Program-made: the position numbers and the translations under genes | Source of the DNA: Methylobacterium sp. R2-1 | GTDB lineage: Bacteria > Pseudomonadota > Alphaproteobacteria > Rhizobiales > Beijerinckiaceae | DNA length: 64,000 nucleotides | Direction: 5' to 3' | NCBI RefSeq assembly: GCF_014191355.1 | Contig: NZ_JACHWM010000001.1 | Coordinates: 248,001 to 312,000 of the forward strand | Part shown: positions 26,124-35,083 of the stretch, one piece after another | How the letters are laid out: each line of letters begins with the position of its first letter | Position numbering within the stretch: the stretch's first letter is position 1 | Notes under the pieces: model-generated | Database searches by the model: none | Seen by the model: the letters and a program-made list of their open reading frames with translations, nothing else | Told to the model about the DNA's origin: nothing

Positions 26124-27659
26124 TTACTCCAGACCGATCGCCACGAAGCGCACGTCGCCACTGGCGCTCGCTACGAGCAGCAGTACCGACTTGCGACCTT
26201 CTTTCTTGAGCGCCTCGATCCGTTTCGTCACGTCGGCCGGGTTCGACACGGCCTCCTGGCCGACCTCGACGATGACCTCGCCCGGCTGAATGCGCTTGTC
26301 CGCGGCGGTCGAGTCCGGATCGACCTTGGTGACGACCACGCCGTTCTTGACGCTCTCCTTGATGCCGTAGCGGCGGCGGGCCTCGTCGTTGAGACCGGAC
26401 AGGTTGAGGCCGAGGATCTGGCGATTGACCGATTCCGCCTCCGGCTGCTTGAGGTTGGCGACCTGGGCCTTCTCGCCGTCCTCAAGGCGACCGAGCAGGA
26501 CTGACTTCGTCTGCTCCTCGCCCTTGCGCACGATCTGGACATCCACGGTCTTGCCGACCGGCGTCGTGGCGACGATGCGGGGCAGCTCGCTCGACGACTT
26601 CACCGGCACACCGTTGAACTTGACGATGACGTCGCCGACTTCGAGACCCGCAGTCTTCGCAGGGCCCTTCTCATCGACGCCGGCCACCAGCGCGCCCTTG
26701 GCACCGCCCTTCAGGCCGAGCGCCTCGGCGGTGGCCTCATCGACGTTCTGGATGCGCACGCCGAGCCAGCCGCGGCGCACCTCGCCGAACTGCCGCAACT
26801 GATCGACGACTTGGCTTGCCGTTGCCGAGGGCACCGCAAAGCCGATGCCGACCGAGCCGCCCGAAGGCGAGAGGATTGCGGTGTTGATGCCGATCACCTC
26901 GCCGTCCATGTTGAACAGCGGACCGCCCGAGTTGCCCTTGTTGATGGCCGCATCGGTCTGAATGTAGTTATCGTAGGGGCCCGACTCGATGTTGCGACCT
27001 CGGGCCGAGACGATACCGGCAGAGACGGAGCCGCCAAGTCCGAACGGGTTGCCGATCGCCATCACCCAATCGCCCGGACGCATCTTGTCGGAATCGCCGA
27101 ACGGCACGGCCTTGAGCGGACGGTCGGCCGTGGGCTTCACCCGGAGCAGGGCGAGATCGATCTTCGAATCCTTGCCGATGATCTCCGCCTTCAGCTTGGT
27201 GCCGTCGTGCAGGATGACCTGAATGTCGTTGGCGTCGCCGATGACGTGGTTGTTCGTCACCACGATGCCCGATGCATCGATGATGAAGCCGGAGCCGAGC
27301 GAGTTCGACTTGCGCGTGGGCGAGCGCGGGCCGTCCTCGTCACCCTTCGGAGCGCCCTGGCCGCGCCGCTTGAAGAATTCCTCGAAGAGATCCTCGAACG
27401 GCGTTCCTTGCGGCAATTGCGGCATGGTCCGGCCGCCGCGGTTGCTCGCCTCGACCGTCGTCGAGGCCGAGATGTTCACCACCGCATCCGTCACCTTTTC
27501 GGCGAGGTCGGCGAGCGATTCCGGGCCGCGGGCGAAGGCAGGGAGCGGCAGGATGGTGACCGTGACACTCACGCTCAGCACCGCGGCGGCGAGGGCCGAC
27601 GAGGCGCGCCGGGCAAGAGACGGCGTTCGGCCCCGTACGGCATTCGCGGCGAGTCTCAT
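26124..27659 (-). CDS. degP: Periplasmic serine protease/chaperone, DegP/HtrA (Do) family
   Basis: A 511-residue protein with an unusually long signal region (about 43 residues, ending PAFAR). It has a trypsin-like domain with catalytic H138 (TNNHVIG), D168 (IDLALL) and S244 (GNSGGPLF), and two PDZ domains (about 290-385 and 405-505) containing RRGWLGVRIQ and ILGLNLSGL. It degrades or refolds damaged periplasmic proteins. It is downstream of hflK-hflC on the same strand with 111 bases between, a pairing typical of alphaproteobacteria, where all three act in envelope quality control. Confidence 0.95.
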   Translation of the reverse strand: MRLAANAVRGRTPSLARRASSALAAAVLSVSVTVTILPLPAFARGPESLADLAEKVTDAVVNISASTTVEASNRGGRTMPQLPQGTPFEDLFEEFFKRRGQGAPKGDEDGPRSPTRKSNSLGSGFIIDASGIVVTNNHVIGDANDIQVILHDGTKLKAEIIGKDSKIDLALLRVKPTADRPLKAVPFGDSDKMRPGDWVMAIGNPFGLGGSVSAGIVSARGRNIESGPYDNYIQTDAAINKGNSGGPLFNMDGEVIGINTAILSPSGGSVGIGFAVPSATASQVVDQLRQFGEVRRGWLGVRIQNVDEATAEALGLKGGAKGALVAGVDEKGPAKTAGLEVGDVIVKFNGVPVKSSSELPRIVATTPVGKTVDVQIVRKGEEQTKSVLLGRLEDGEKAQVANLKQPEAESVNRQILGLNLSGLNDEARRRYGIKESVKNGVVVTKVDPDSTAADKRIQPGEVIVEVGQEAVSNPADVTKRIEALKKEGRKSVLLLVASASGDVRFVAIGLE

Positions 27660-27770
27660 GGACGTTTCCTCAAGCTCCGAGAGTGCCTGGTTCAGGCCAG
27701 CTCATAAATTTCGCGGCCGGCACCCCGATCAAGGGCGCCGGCCGGATTGGTCACATCGGTCGCAGGTCGC

Positions 27771-28745
27771 TCAGCGCGCGGCGCCGGTGGTCGCATCGCT
27801 GCTGGTGCCGCCGCCTGAAGCCGACGGCCCGGCAGCGCTGTTGCGTGCACCCTGCGGGCGGCGCCCCTGCGGATCGTTGAAGTAGCGGAAGAAGTCCGAG
27901 TTCGGGCTCACCACGAGCCGCGTGTCCTGACCCTTGAGCGCCTGCTCGTAGGCTTGCATCGAGCGGTAGAACGCGAAGAAGTCCGCGTCCTGCCCGAAGG
28001 CCTCGGCGAGGATGCGGTTCTTGTCCGCGTCGCCCTGGCCGCGCAGCTCTTCCTGCTTCTGGTTGGCCTCGGCCAGGATCACGACGACGTCGCGGTCGGC
28101 CCTGGCGCGGATCAAGGTCGCCGCCTGATCGCCGTTGGCGCGGATATCGGTCGCCTCCTTCTTCCGCTCGGAGGTCATGCGGTCATAGACCGCCTGACTG
28201 TTCTTCGAGGGCAGGTCGACGCGGGTCATGCGCAGATCGACGATCTCGATGCCGAGACCCTTGGCCTGCCGGTTCACATCTTCCTGAATCGTGTTCATCA
28301 ACTCGGAGCGCTCGGTCCGGACGATGGCATCACGGCTGGTCCGGGCCAGCACGTTACGGAGTGCCGAGTTGGTGAAGCTCGCCAGGCGCTGGTTCGCCAG
28401 CGCGATCGTCCCGACCGACTGGTAGAACTTGAGCGGGTCGACGATGCGGTAGCGGGCGAACGCGTCCACTTCGAGGTTCTGCCGGTCGGCGGTGAGCAGG
28501 GGCTGCACCGGCAGATCGAGATCGAGCACCCGCTTGTCGAACAGCACGACGCTGTCAGTGAAGGGCACCTTGAAGTAGAGGCCGGGCTTGTTCTGGCCGA
28601 CCGGGTTCAGTACGTCGCGCACGCGGCCAAGCTGGAGCACCAGAGCCTGCTGCATCTGCCCCACGGTGAAGACCGAGGCGTAGAGCCCGATCGCCACGAC
28701 GGCGGCGACGAGGATCAGGCCGGTCCGGATTGCTGGATTGTTCAT
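27771..28745 (-). CDS. hflC: FtsH modulator HflC
   Basis: A 324-residue SPFH/Band-7 protein with one N-terminal membrane helix (LILVAAVVAIGLYASVF). The Band-7 domain contains DKRVLDLDLPVQPL, VDAFARYRIVDPLKFY and the coiled-coil stretch KKEATDIRANGDQAATLIRA. HflC pairs with HflK in a large periplasm-facing cage around FtsH. Its start overlaps the hflK stop by four bases. The C-terminal 40 residues are low-complexity and probably disordered. Confidence 0.95.
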   Translation of the reverse strand: MNNPAIRTGLILVAAVVAIGLYASVFTVGQMQQALVLQLGRVRDVLNPVGQNKPGLYFKVPFTDSVVLFDKRVLDLDLPVQPLLTADRQNLEVDAFARYRIVDPLKFYQSVGTIALANQRLASFTNSALRNVLARTSRDAIVRTERSELMNTIQEDVNRQAKGLGIEIVDLRMTRVDLPSKNSQAVYDRMTSERKKEATDIRANGDQAATLIRARADRDVVVILAEANQKQEELRGQGDADKNRILAEAFGQDADFFAFYRSMQAYEQALKGQDTRLVVSPNSDFFRYFNDPQGRRPQGARNSAAGPSASGGGTSSDATTGAAR

Positions 28746-29884
28746 CGGCTGATCGCTCCGTTCGCCTGCGTCCGGCCGCTGTCGAGCAGAGGCAGTACGG
28801 GGAGCACGCCCGCGGCGCTGGCACCGCCGGCGACGCCACCGTTCTGATCGATGATGACCTTGTTCACGGAGCCGAGCACTCTCTCCATCGTTTCCAGGAA
28901 GATCCGCTCGCGGATCACCTCGGGCGCAACCTTGTAGGAATCGTAGACCTGGCGGAAGCGGGACGCCTGACCGGTCGCCTCGGCCGTCGCCTGCGACCGA
29001 TAGGCCTCGGCTCCCTGGATGACCTTGCTCGCATTGCCTCGGGCATCGGGCACCACGCGGCTGGCGTAGGTCTCGGCCTCGTTACGCACCTGTTGGGCGT
29101 ATTGCTGCGCCGCGTTCACATCGATGAAGGCGGGCCGCACTTCCGGGGGAGGCGTGACGCTGGTGAGCTGAACGACCTCGATGCGGACGCCCGCGCCGTA
29201 CTCGTCGAGGGCACTCTGAACGATCTCCTTGACCTCCTGAGCAATGCTCGATTGCTCGTTGGTCAAGATCGCCTGGATGTTGCGACGGCCGATCACTTCG
29301 CGCATCGCGCTCTCGGAAATCGCCTTGATGGTCCCCTCCGGATTGGCGAGGTTGAAGACGTAGTCCTCCGCCTTGAGCGGATTGACGCGCCACTGCACCT
29401 CGAAATCGATGTCGACGATGTTCTCGTCACCGGTGAGCATCAGGCTCTCTTCCGGCACGTCGCGCTGACGCGTGGTGCTGCCGGTGCTGATGTAGCCGAT
29501 CGGAATCGAGTTCACGATGCCGACGTTGGGCTTCTGCACGGAGCCGATCGGGTAGGGGAAGTTGTAGCGCAGGCCCTCGCCGGACTGGCCGGTATAGCGC
29601 CCGAAGATCGTGTTGATGCCGACCTCGTTGGGCTTCACGATGTAGAAGCCGGTCAGCAGCCACGCGCCGAGCACGAGGCCAGCCGCCACGAGGATTCCCT
29701 TGCCGCCGCCGAAGCCTCCGCCCGGCATCACGCCGCGGAGCCGATCCTGGCCGCGCCGGAGCAGATCCTCGAGATCGGGGGGCGTCTTGCCGCCGCCCCC
29801 GCCACCCCAGGGACCGCCGCCATTGCCGCCGCCGGGACGGCCCCAGGGGCCACCTCCGCCGCCGCTCTGATTGCTCCAAGGCAT
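28742..29884 (-). CDS. hflK: FtsH modulator HflK
   Basis: A 380-residue SPFH protein. The N-terminus is a Gly/Pro/Trp-rich low-complexity stretch (about residues 4-35), then a single membrane helix (about 60-78) and the Band-7 domain with EVGINTIFGRYTGQ, GLRYNFPYPIG and VDIDFEVQWRV. It forms the HflKC complex that limits FtsH access to membrane substrates. ATG 29884 has CAGGAG upstream; a longer frame to 30028 is shadow-like. It begins the hflK-hflC-degP set. The 29885-30160 stretch before it shows no gene. Confidence 0.95.
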   Translation of the reverse strand: MPWSNQSGGGGGPWGRPGGGNGGGPWGGGGGGKTPPDLEDLLRRGQDRLRGVMPGGGFGGGKGILVAAGLVLGAWLLTGFYIVKPNEVGINTIFGRYTGQSGEGLRYNFPYPIGSVQKPNVGIVNSIPIGYISTGSTTRQRDVPEESLMLTGDENIVDIDFEVQWRVNPLKAEDYVFNLANPEGTIKAISESAMREVIGRRNIQAILTNEQSSIAQEVKEIVQSALDEYGAGVRIEVVQLTSVTPPPEVRPAFIDVNAAQQYAQQVRNEAETYASRVVPDARGNASKVIQGAEAYRSQATAEATGQASRFRQVYDSYKVAPEVIRERIFLETMERVLGSVNKVIIDQNGGVAGGASAAGVLPVLPLLDSGRTQANGAISR

Positions 29885-30160
29885 TCTCGACGTGAACTCC
29901 TGCTGAAGCCGGCCCCCGCGGATGCGGTGACCTTGCCCTAAAACTCGATCCGCTGCCTTGCCGTCGCCCTGCCATGGGCAGGAAGGGCCGGTTTCCCTAA
30001 GCGCCAGAACGCGTTTGCGGTGCCGCAAGGACGCCGCGCACCTGAGTGGCGCGACGCGGTCCTGTCAAGGCTGGCAGGTGGGCCTGCACCGCGTCAACCG
30101 CAACGGCACTCCGAGATACGAAACTCCTCCGGCCCTGCGGCCAAAGCGCCAACTCACCGG

Positions 30161-30661
30161 TCAACGATCGGCGACCCGCTCCAAATCCACGAAGCGAAAG
30201 GCGAATTCGTCGCGCTCACCGGCCTCGTGCGCCTCTCGGAGGGTTTCACGGAAGGCGCTTCGGTCGAAGGGCGGAAAGTACGCATCACCTTCCGGTGCGG
30301 CATCGACCTCGGTGAGATGCAGCCGGTCGGCATGAGGCAGGGCGAGCCTGTAGATCTCTGCGCCGCCCACCACCATCAGCTCGTCGTTCTCGGCAGCGGC
30401 CAGCGCCGCGTCCCAGTCGTGCACGACGGTCGCGCCGGGGATGGCGAGGCTGCGGTCGCGAGTCAGGACGAGGCTGCGCCGGCCAGGCAGGGGGCGGCCG
30501 ATCGAGTCCCAGGTCTTGCGGCCCATCAGAATCGGCTTGCCCATGGTCAGGGCCTTGAAGCGCTTGAGGTCGCTGGAAATCCGCCACGCGAGATCGTTGT
30601 CGCGGCCGATCACGCCGTTGCGGGCGATGGCGACGACGAGGGAGATGCGCGGTTTCTCCAT
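30161..30661 (-). CDS. folA: Dihydrofolate reductase FolA
   Basis: A 166-residue DHFR that regenerates tetrahydrofolate from the dihydrofolate made by ThyA. Typical motifs are LVVAIARNGVIGRDNDLAW (substrate and cofactor entry, acidic active-site residue D near position 27-31), ILMGRKTWDSIGRPLPGR and LMVVGGAEIY for NADPH binding. ATG 30661 overlaps the thyA stop by one base (TGATG), giving tight coupling. Confidence 0.96.
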   Translation of the reverse strand: MEKPRISLVVAIARNGVIGRDNDLAWRISSDLKRFKALTMGKPILMGRKTWDSIGRPLPGRRSLVLTRDRSLAIPGATVVHDWDAALAAAENDELMVVGGAEIYRLALPHADRLHLTEVDAAPEGDAYFPPFDRSAFRETLREAHEAGERDEFAFRFVDLERVADR

Positions 30662-31455
30662 CAGACAGCCACCGGCGCCTTGATGGCGGGATGCGGTTCG
30701 TAACCCTCGATCACGATATCCTCGAAGCGGAAGTCGAACAGCGAGCGCACCGCCGGGTTCAGGCGCAGCCGCGGCAGGGGCCGCGGCTCGCGCGCGAGTT
30801 GGAGGCGGGTCTGCTCCAGGTGATTGGCGTAGAGATGCGCGTCGCCGAAGGTGTGAACGAAGTCGCCGGCCCGCAGCCCCGTCACCTGCGCCATCATCGC
30901 GGTCAGCAGGGCGTAGCTCGCGATGTTGAAGGGCACCCCGAGGAAGGCGTCGGCCGAGCGCTGGTAGAGCTGGCAGGAGAGTCGGCCCTCCGCCACGTAG
31001 AATTGGAACAGGCAGTGGCAGGGTGCGAGCGCCATCCGGTCGAGGTCGGCCGGGTTCCAGGCCGAGACGATCAGGCGGCGCGAATCCGGGTTGCGGGCGA
31101 TCTCGTCGAGAACCCAGGCGATCTGATCGACGGTGCCACCGTCGGGCTTGGCCCAACTGCGCCACTGCTTGCCGTAGACGGGGCCGAGATCACCCTTGGC
31201 GTCGGCCCACTCGTCCCAGATCGTGACGCCGTTCTCCTTCAGGTAGGCGATGTTGGTGTCGCCCTTCAGGAACCACAGCAGCTCGTGGATGATCGAGCGC
31301 AGGTGGAGCTGCTTGGTCGTGACCAGGGGAAAGCCATCGGCCAGATCGAACCGCATCTGGTGGCCGAACACGGACAGCGTGCCGGTGCCAGTGCGGTCCT
31401 CCTTGCGGACGCCCTCGGAGAGGATGCGGGTGAGCAGATCGTGATAGGCGCGCAT
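30661..31455 (-). CDS. thyA: Thymidylate synthase ThyA
   Basis: A 264-residue enzyme that methylates dUMP to dTMP with methylene-tetrahydrofolate. The [16 protein letters not shown] start, [12 protein letters not shown], the catalytic Cys in [31 protein letters not shown] and GDAHLYANH are all present. The length equals E. coli ThyA. It is the first gene of thyA-folA. The organism therefore uses ThyA, not ThyX, at this locus. Confidence 0.97.
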   Translation of the reverse strand: MRAYHDLLTRILSEGVRKEDRTGTGTLSVFGHQMRFDLADGFPLVTTKQLHLRSIIHELLWFLKGDTNIAYLKENGVTIWDEWADAKGDLGPVYGKQWRSWAKPDGGTVDQIAWVLDEIARNPDSRRLIVSAWNPADLDRMALAPCHCLFQFYVAEGRLSCQLYQRSADAFLGVPFNIASYALLTAMMAQVTGLRAGDFVHTFGDAHLYANHLEQTRLQLAREPRPLPRLRLNPAVRSLFDFRFEDIVIEGYEPHPAIKAPVAV

Positions 31456-31547
31456 GGCTCCTCAGATCTGGCGGTCGCCTGGGCCGATGTCGAGTCGGGC
31501 TATCTCGCCGTCCCGCCTTTCCCGCCGTTTTGGTTACGCAGGACCGG

Positions 31548-32375
31548 CTAGCGGAGAAGGCTCGGCCCGAGCTGGTAGGCGACGAGACAGAAGTTGCTCC
31601 AGCCGTGGAGCAGGATGCAGGGCCAGAGCCGGCCCGTGCGCCAGCGCAGCCAACCGAGCGTGAGCGCGAGCGGCAGCAGCGTCAACGGCCGCGCGAGCGC
31701 GCTCTTCGCGCCAGGGTCGAGTGAGACGTGGGCGAGGCAGAAGAGCAGCGCGGTCGCCACGATCGTCCCCGCCGGCCCGAGGAAAGCGCTCGCCCGGGCG
31801 AAGGTCTCGCCCCGTAGCAGCAACTCCTCCGCGACCGGTGCCAGCACCACGACGAAGGCGAACCATAGGCCGAGCATCGCTGGGCTCAGGAAGGGCGACA
31901 GGCGAACCCCGTTGCCGAAATTCATGTGGAGCGCCGCCGCGCTGGTCGTCACCCAGGTGATATGGATCAGCGGCCAGAGCGGCAGCAGCAGCCAGAGCCG
32001 CCGCATCGGGATGCGCGCCTCTACGGGGCGGGCCAGTCCGAGCCGCCGGCGCCACGCACCGCCTCCGGCCCAAGCAGCAAGCGCGATGACGAGAAGAGCC
32101 ATCAAGACTTGCCGCAGGGCGTCCATCGCGACGGCACGGCCGGCAACTTCAGAGAGCGGCAAGCGCGGGCGTACGGCGTTGTCGGACAGCGGATCGATGC
32201 CCAGCCGCAGATCGCCGCCGATCCGGACGATGGCGATGGCGAGCCCGCTCGCGAGAAGCAGGATGAAGAGCGGTGTGGCGATGAGCAGGAGCACCTGGCC
32301 GAGCCACAACAACCCGGCTGTGATAGGGGCGAGTAGCGGCTTCGACGGGCGCGCGTCGGCGGCAGCAGGCGGCAT
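31548..32375 (-). CDS. CPBP-family intramembrane metalloprotease
   Basis: A 275-residue polytopic membrane protein with about seven hydrophobic segments. The ABI/CPBP signature is present in order: EELLLRGE (Glu-Glu and Arg), then CLAHVSLD, then LHGWSNF, which together make the zinc-type active site within the membrane. Its role may be proteolysis of small membrane or secreted peptides. ATG 32375 is chosen; a GTG at 32453 would extend it into the tmRNA promoter region. It precedes thyA by 92 bases on the same strand. Confidence 0.85.
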   Translation of the reverse strand: MPPAAADARPSKPLLAPITAGLLWLGQVLLLIATPLFILLLASGLAIAIVRIGGDLRLGIDPLSDNAVRPRLPLSEVAGRAVAMDALRQVLMALLVIALAAWAGGGAWRRRLGLARPVEARIPMRRLWLLLPLWPLIHITWVTTSAAALHMNFGNGVRLSPFLSPAMLGLWFAFVVVLAPVAEELLLRGETFARASAFLGPAGTIVATALLFCLAHVSLDPGAKSALARPLTLLPLALTLGWLRWRTGRLWPCILLHGWSNFCLVAYQLGPSLLR

Positions 32376-32464
32376 ATCGGCCACGCTCGCAACGCGGAGC
32401 GGGTCTGAGCGCAGATCGCTCTTCAAAACCGCCGTCGGCCTCTCTATATTCACCTTGCCGGTCG

Positions 32465-32755
32465 CAAGGCCGGCTATGGCGATAAACGTTCTTCGAAATA
32501 AACCTATCGGACCCGGGGGCGGTACCCGGCGCCTCCACCCGAACCCAGGACCGATGGCCGCACGGCCTCAGCGTGTTGGGTTCCGGCGGGGGCGAAATAG
32601 GATCGACGAGGGCGTAAAGGTAGAGCTTTCGCTCGGCATGGTTCCGCCGTTATCGGGCCTTTGCAATAGTTGCCAACGACAACTTTGCTCCGGTGGCTGT
32701 CGCCGCGTAAGCGGTGCCAAAAACCGACCTAAAGTCCTAGCGGGTAGCACCGCAT
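32465..32755 (+). ncRNA. ssrA: Two-piece (circularly permuted) tmRNA
   Basis: This alphaproteobacterial tmRNA is encoded as an acceptor piece first and a coding piece second. The acceptor piece ends in a T-arm (CCGGG, 7-base loop, CCCGG) and the 3' strand CGCCTCC-ACC (32530-32539). The coding piece begins at 32588 with GGGGGCG, which pairs with CGCCTCC to form a 7-bp acceptor stem. That stem includes a G3-U70 wobble, the alanine identity element. The resume codon follows UAGUU, and the tag frame is at 32672-32710. A closing stem GCGGTGC/GCACCGC (about 32711-32751) follows. The outer ends are approximate. The intervening loop (about 32540-32587) would be removed. Confidence 0.93.
32672..32710 (+). 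other. tmRNA proteolysis-tag reading frame
   Basis: GCC to TAA encodes ANDNFAPVAVAA. Together with the alanine charged on the acceptor end, the degradation tag is (A)ANDNFAPVAVAA. The N-terminal ANDNFA half is the SspB-binding type, and the C-terminal AVAA is the ClpX-recognised end. Confidence 0.95.
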
Positions 32756-32852
32756 AGGCGGGGTTCGGAGGTACCTGGCAACAGAAACCTCCACTCAATT
32801 TCCACGACCCGGCGCAGCCCAATCCCGGCCGTGACCGGTCAAGCGAGCGCCG

Positions 32853-33506
32853 ATGGCCGAAGATCTGATCCGTTACGATCTCCTGGTTCAGGACGCCCTG
32901 CGCGGCGTCGTGCGCAAGGTGCTGACCGATGCCGCCCGCGAAGGGCTCTCCGGCGAGCACCACTTCTACATCTCGTTCCGCACCGAGGCGCCGGGCGTGC
33001 GCATGTCGCAGCGGCTGCGCGAGAAATACCCGCAGGATATGACGATCGTCCTGCAGCATCAGTTCTGGGATCTCGGCGTCACCGAGCACAGCTTTGAGGT
33101 TGGCCTGTCCTTCTCCGGGGTGCCGGAGCGACTGCTGATTCCGTTCGATGCGCTGTCGGGCTTCTTCGATCCGTCCGTGCAGTTCGGCCTGAAGTTCGAC
33201 CTCAACGAGGGTGCCGAAGGCGAGCAGCCGGAGGAGTCGCAACCGAGCGCGCCCGCCAAGGCCGGTCCCCGCGGCGCGGCCTCCGAGCCTGCCGAGATCA
33301 AGCCGAAGGGCACGGGCCTAGCCACGGTGCAGGGCGGCCCGAAGATCGTCCCGGCCCTTCCCGTCGGGGGCAAGGCCAAGGCCGACGGCAAGTCGGACAA
33401 CAAGTCCGAGGACGGTGCCGAGGCCAAGCCCGAGGCGGGCGAGAAGACCGATCGCGACAGCACCGCCGAGGTCGTGAGCCTGGACGCCTTCCGCAAGAAA
33501 AACTGA
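32853..33506 (+). CDS. sspB: ClpXP adaptor SspB (alphaproteobacterial type)
   Basis: A 217-residue protein. Residues 1-115 form the SspB fold (LIRYDLLVQDALRGVVRKVL, HHFYISFRT, YPQDMTIVLQHQFWDL, ALSGFFDPSVQFGLKF). A long disordered Lys/Glu/Pro-rich linker follows, then a short conserved C-terminus (VVSLDAFRKK) that should dock on ClpX. It delivers ssrA-tagged proteins to ClpXP. It starts 98 bases after the tmRNA, so the tag gene and its reader are neighbours. ATG 32853 lies 20 codons upstream of the conserved core. Confidence 0.93.
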   Translation: MAEDLIRYDLLVQDALRGVVRKVLTDAAREGLSGEHHFYISFRTEAPGVRMSQRLREKYPQDMTIVLQHQFWDLGVTEHSFEVGLSFSGVPERLLIPFDALSGFFDPSVQFGLKFDLNEGAEGEQPEESQPSAPAKAGPRGAASEPAEIKPKGTGLATVQGGPKIVPALPVGGKAKADGKSDNKSEDGAEAKPEAGEKTDRDSTAEVVSLDAFRKKN

Positions 33507-33555
33507 TTCTTTTTCCCGCGCGACCCGTTCCTCGTGCAGAGGAGCGGTCCAGGCG

Positions 33556-35004
33556 TCAAACGCGGCGTTGCGCCATCATCCGTAGACCCTCCTTGGGCCG
33601 CAGCGTCACGCGGTGCAGCGGCGTGACCGGCGGATGGTCCGCGGGAAGAGTGAGCCGCACCGCCCGCGCCACCTGCGCGAGCACCAGCGTTGCCTCCTGT
33701 ACGGAAAAACTCTGGCCGATGCAGACCCGCGGACCCGCTCCGAACGGCAAGTAGGCGAAGCGCTCGATGCCGTCGCGCCGCTCTCCGAGGAAGCGCTCGG
33801 GAATGAAGGCGTCCGGCTCGTCCCAAAGCTTCCGATGCCGGTGCATCACCCAGGGCGCGATGATGACGGTCGAGTTGCGGGGGATTTTCACCCGCCCGAT
33901 CCGATCCTCGCGGAGCGCTTGGCGGCTGAGGAACGGCACCGGCGGGAAGAGCCGCATCGTCTCCTCCATCACCGCCTTGGTGAAGGGCAGCCGGTCGAGC
34001 TGCAGCGCGCCGTCCGGTCCCGCGGCGCCATCGGCCTCCGCCTCGACGCGGGCGCGCGCCGCCTCGTCCTGCGAGAGGCAGTAGAGCGCCCAGGTCAGTG
34101 CGTTGGCCGTGGTCTCGTGACCGGCGGCGATGAAGGTGACGATGTTGGCCTTCACCTCGATGTCGGAGAGGCCGCGACCCGTCTCCGGATCCTGGGCAGC
34201 CAGCAGCAGAGTCATCAGGTCGTGAGGCGCCTCGCCGCGGGCGAGGGCTGCCTTGCGCTGATCGAGAAGCGTGTCCACCACCTCTGCGAAGAAGCGGAGC
34301 GCCGGCCGCGCCCGCAAGCGGCCGATCCGCGGTACGAAGGCCGGGAAGCCGAACACGTCGAGAGGGTCGATCGGCCCGATCGATTCGAGGAGGCGGGTGA
34401 TGGCGCGCCCGAGGGCATCGGGATCGCCGGGCAGACCTTGCGTGAAGATCGTCCGCTCCAGCACGTCGAGGGTGGCGCGGGTCATCTCCAGGGCGACATC
34501 GACGGTGGCACCGTCGCGCCGCGCCAGCCGCCGACCCAGGCGCGCCCCGGCGGCATCCATCTGTGCGACGAAGCCGGCAACGTGGCGCGCCGAGAAGATC
34601 GGCGCCAGCGTGCGCCGCTGCAGCCGCCACGCGTCGCCCTCCGCCGTGAGCAGCCCGTCGCCGAGGCCCGGGGCCAGCACCCGCTTCTGGAGGTCGTCCT
34701 TGCGGTAGTTTGCGGCCCGCTCAACGAGAAGGTAGCGCACCAAAGCCGGATCGCTGACGACGGTGACGCGCCCCATCGCCGTCTCGCCCGCGACGACGAA
34801 CTCTTCGAAATGCGCATCCATCCAGGTCGCGATCGGGTTCTCGCGCACCTTTTTCAGGAAGGCGAACAGGCCGAGCGGCTGCGTGAGCGGCGCCGGCACC
34901 TTCGGGCGGAACGGCCCGGCATCCGTGATGCGGACCGGACGGGACGGCATATCCAGCATGAAGACGGGAGAACCTTGGCGGTGACGGAGTGCGCGATGCG
35001 TCAT
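33556..35004 (-). CDS. Cytochrome P450
   Basis: A protein of about 482 residues with the P450 landmarks: the I-helix FIAAGHETTANAL, ExxR in EETMR, the PERF-type FIPERFLGER segment, and the heme-binding loop FGAGPRVCIG with the axial Cys. No membrane anchor is present, so it is probably a soluble, redoxin-dependent class I enzyme, but no ferredoxin or reductase gene is adjacent. The substrate is unknown; overall similarity is to bacterial fatty-acid or terpene-type P450s. The start is uncertain (35004 or 34959, neither with a strong ribosome site). It is divergent from fumC. Confidence 0.92.
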   Translation of the reverse strand: MTHRALRHRQGSPVFMLDMPSRPVRITDAGPFRPKVPAPLTQPLGLFAFLKKVRENPIATWMDAHFEEFVVAGETAMGRVTVVSDPALVRYLLVERAANYRKDDLQKRVLAPGLGDGLLTAEGDAWRLQRRTLAPIFSARHVAGFVAQMDAAGARLGRRLARRDGATVDVALEMTRATLDVLERTIFTQGLPGDPDALGRAITRLLESIGPIDPLDVFGFPAFVPRIGRLRARPALRFFAEVVDTLLDQRKAALARGEAPHDLMTLLLAAQDPETGRGLSDIEVKANIVTFIAAGHETTANALTWALYCLSQDEAARARVEAEADGAAGPDGALQLDRLPFTKAVMEETMRLFPPVPFLSRQALREDRIGRVKIPRNSTVIIAPWVMHRHRKLWDEPDAFIPERFLGERRDGIERFAYLPFGAGPRVCIGQSFSVQEATLVLAQVARAVRLTLPADHPPVTPLHRVTLRPKEGLRMMAQRRV

Positions 35005-35083
35005 GTCCCGTTTCGGGCCGGCATCGCGCTTGGCATCGTGCTTCGTTAAGTAGGGCCGCATCCGAGCCAACGAAGAGGCCACG

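Noticed and set aside
31594..32757. Plus-strand frame of 387 codons over the CPBP gene and tmRNA
   Set aside because: Antisense to a membrane protease and then in the tmRNA coding piece; its composition is shadow-like.
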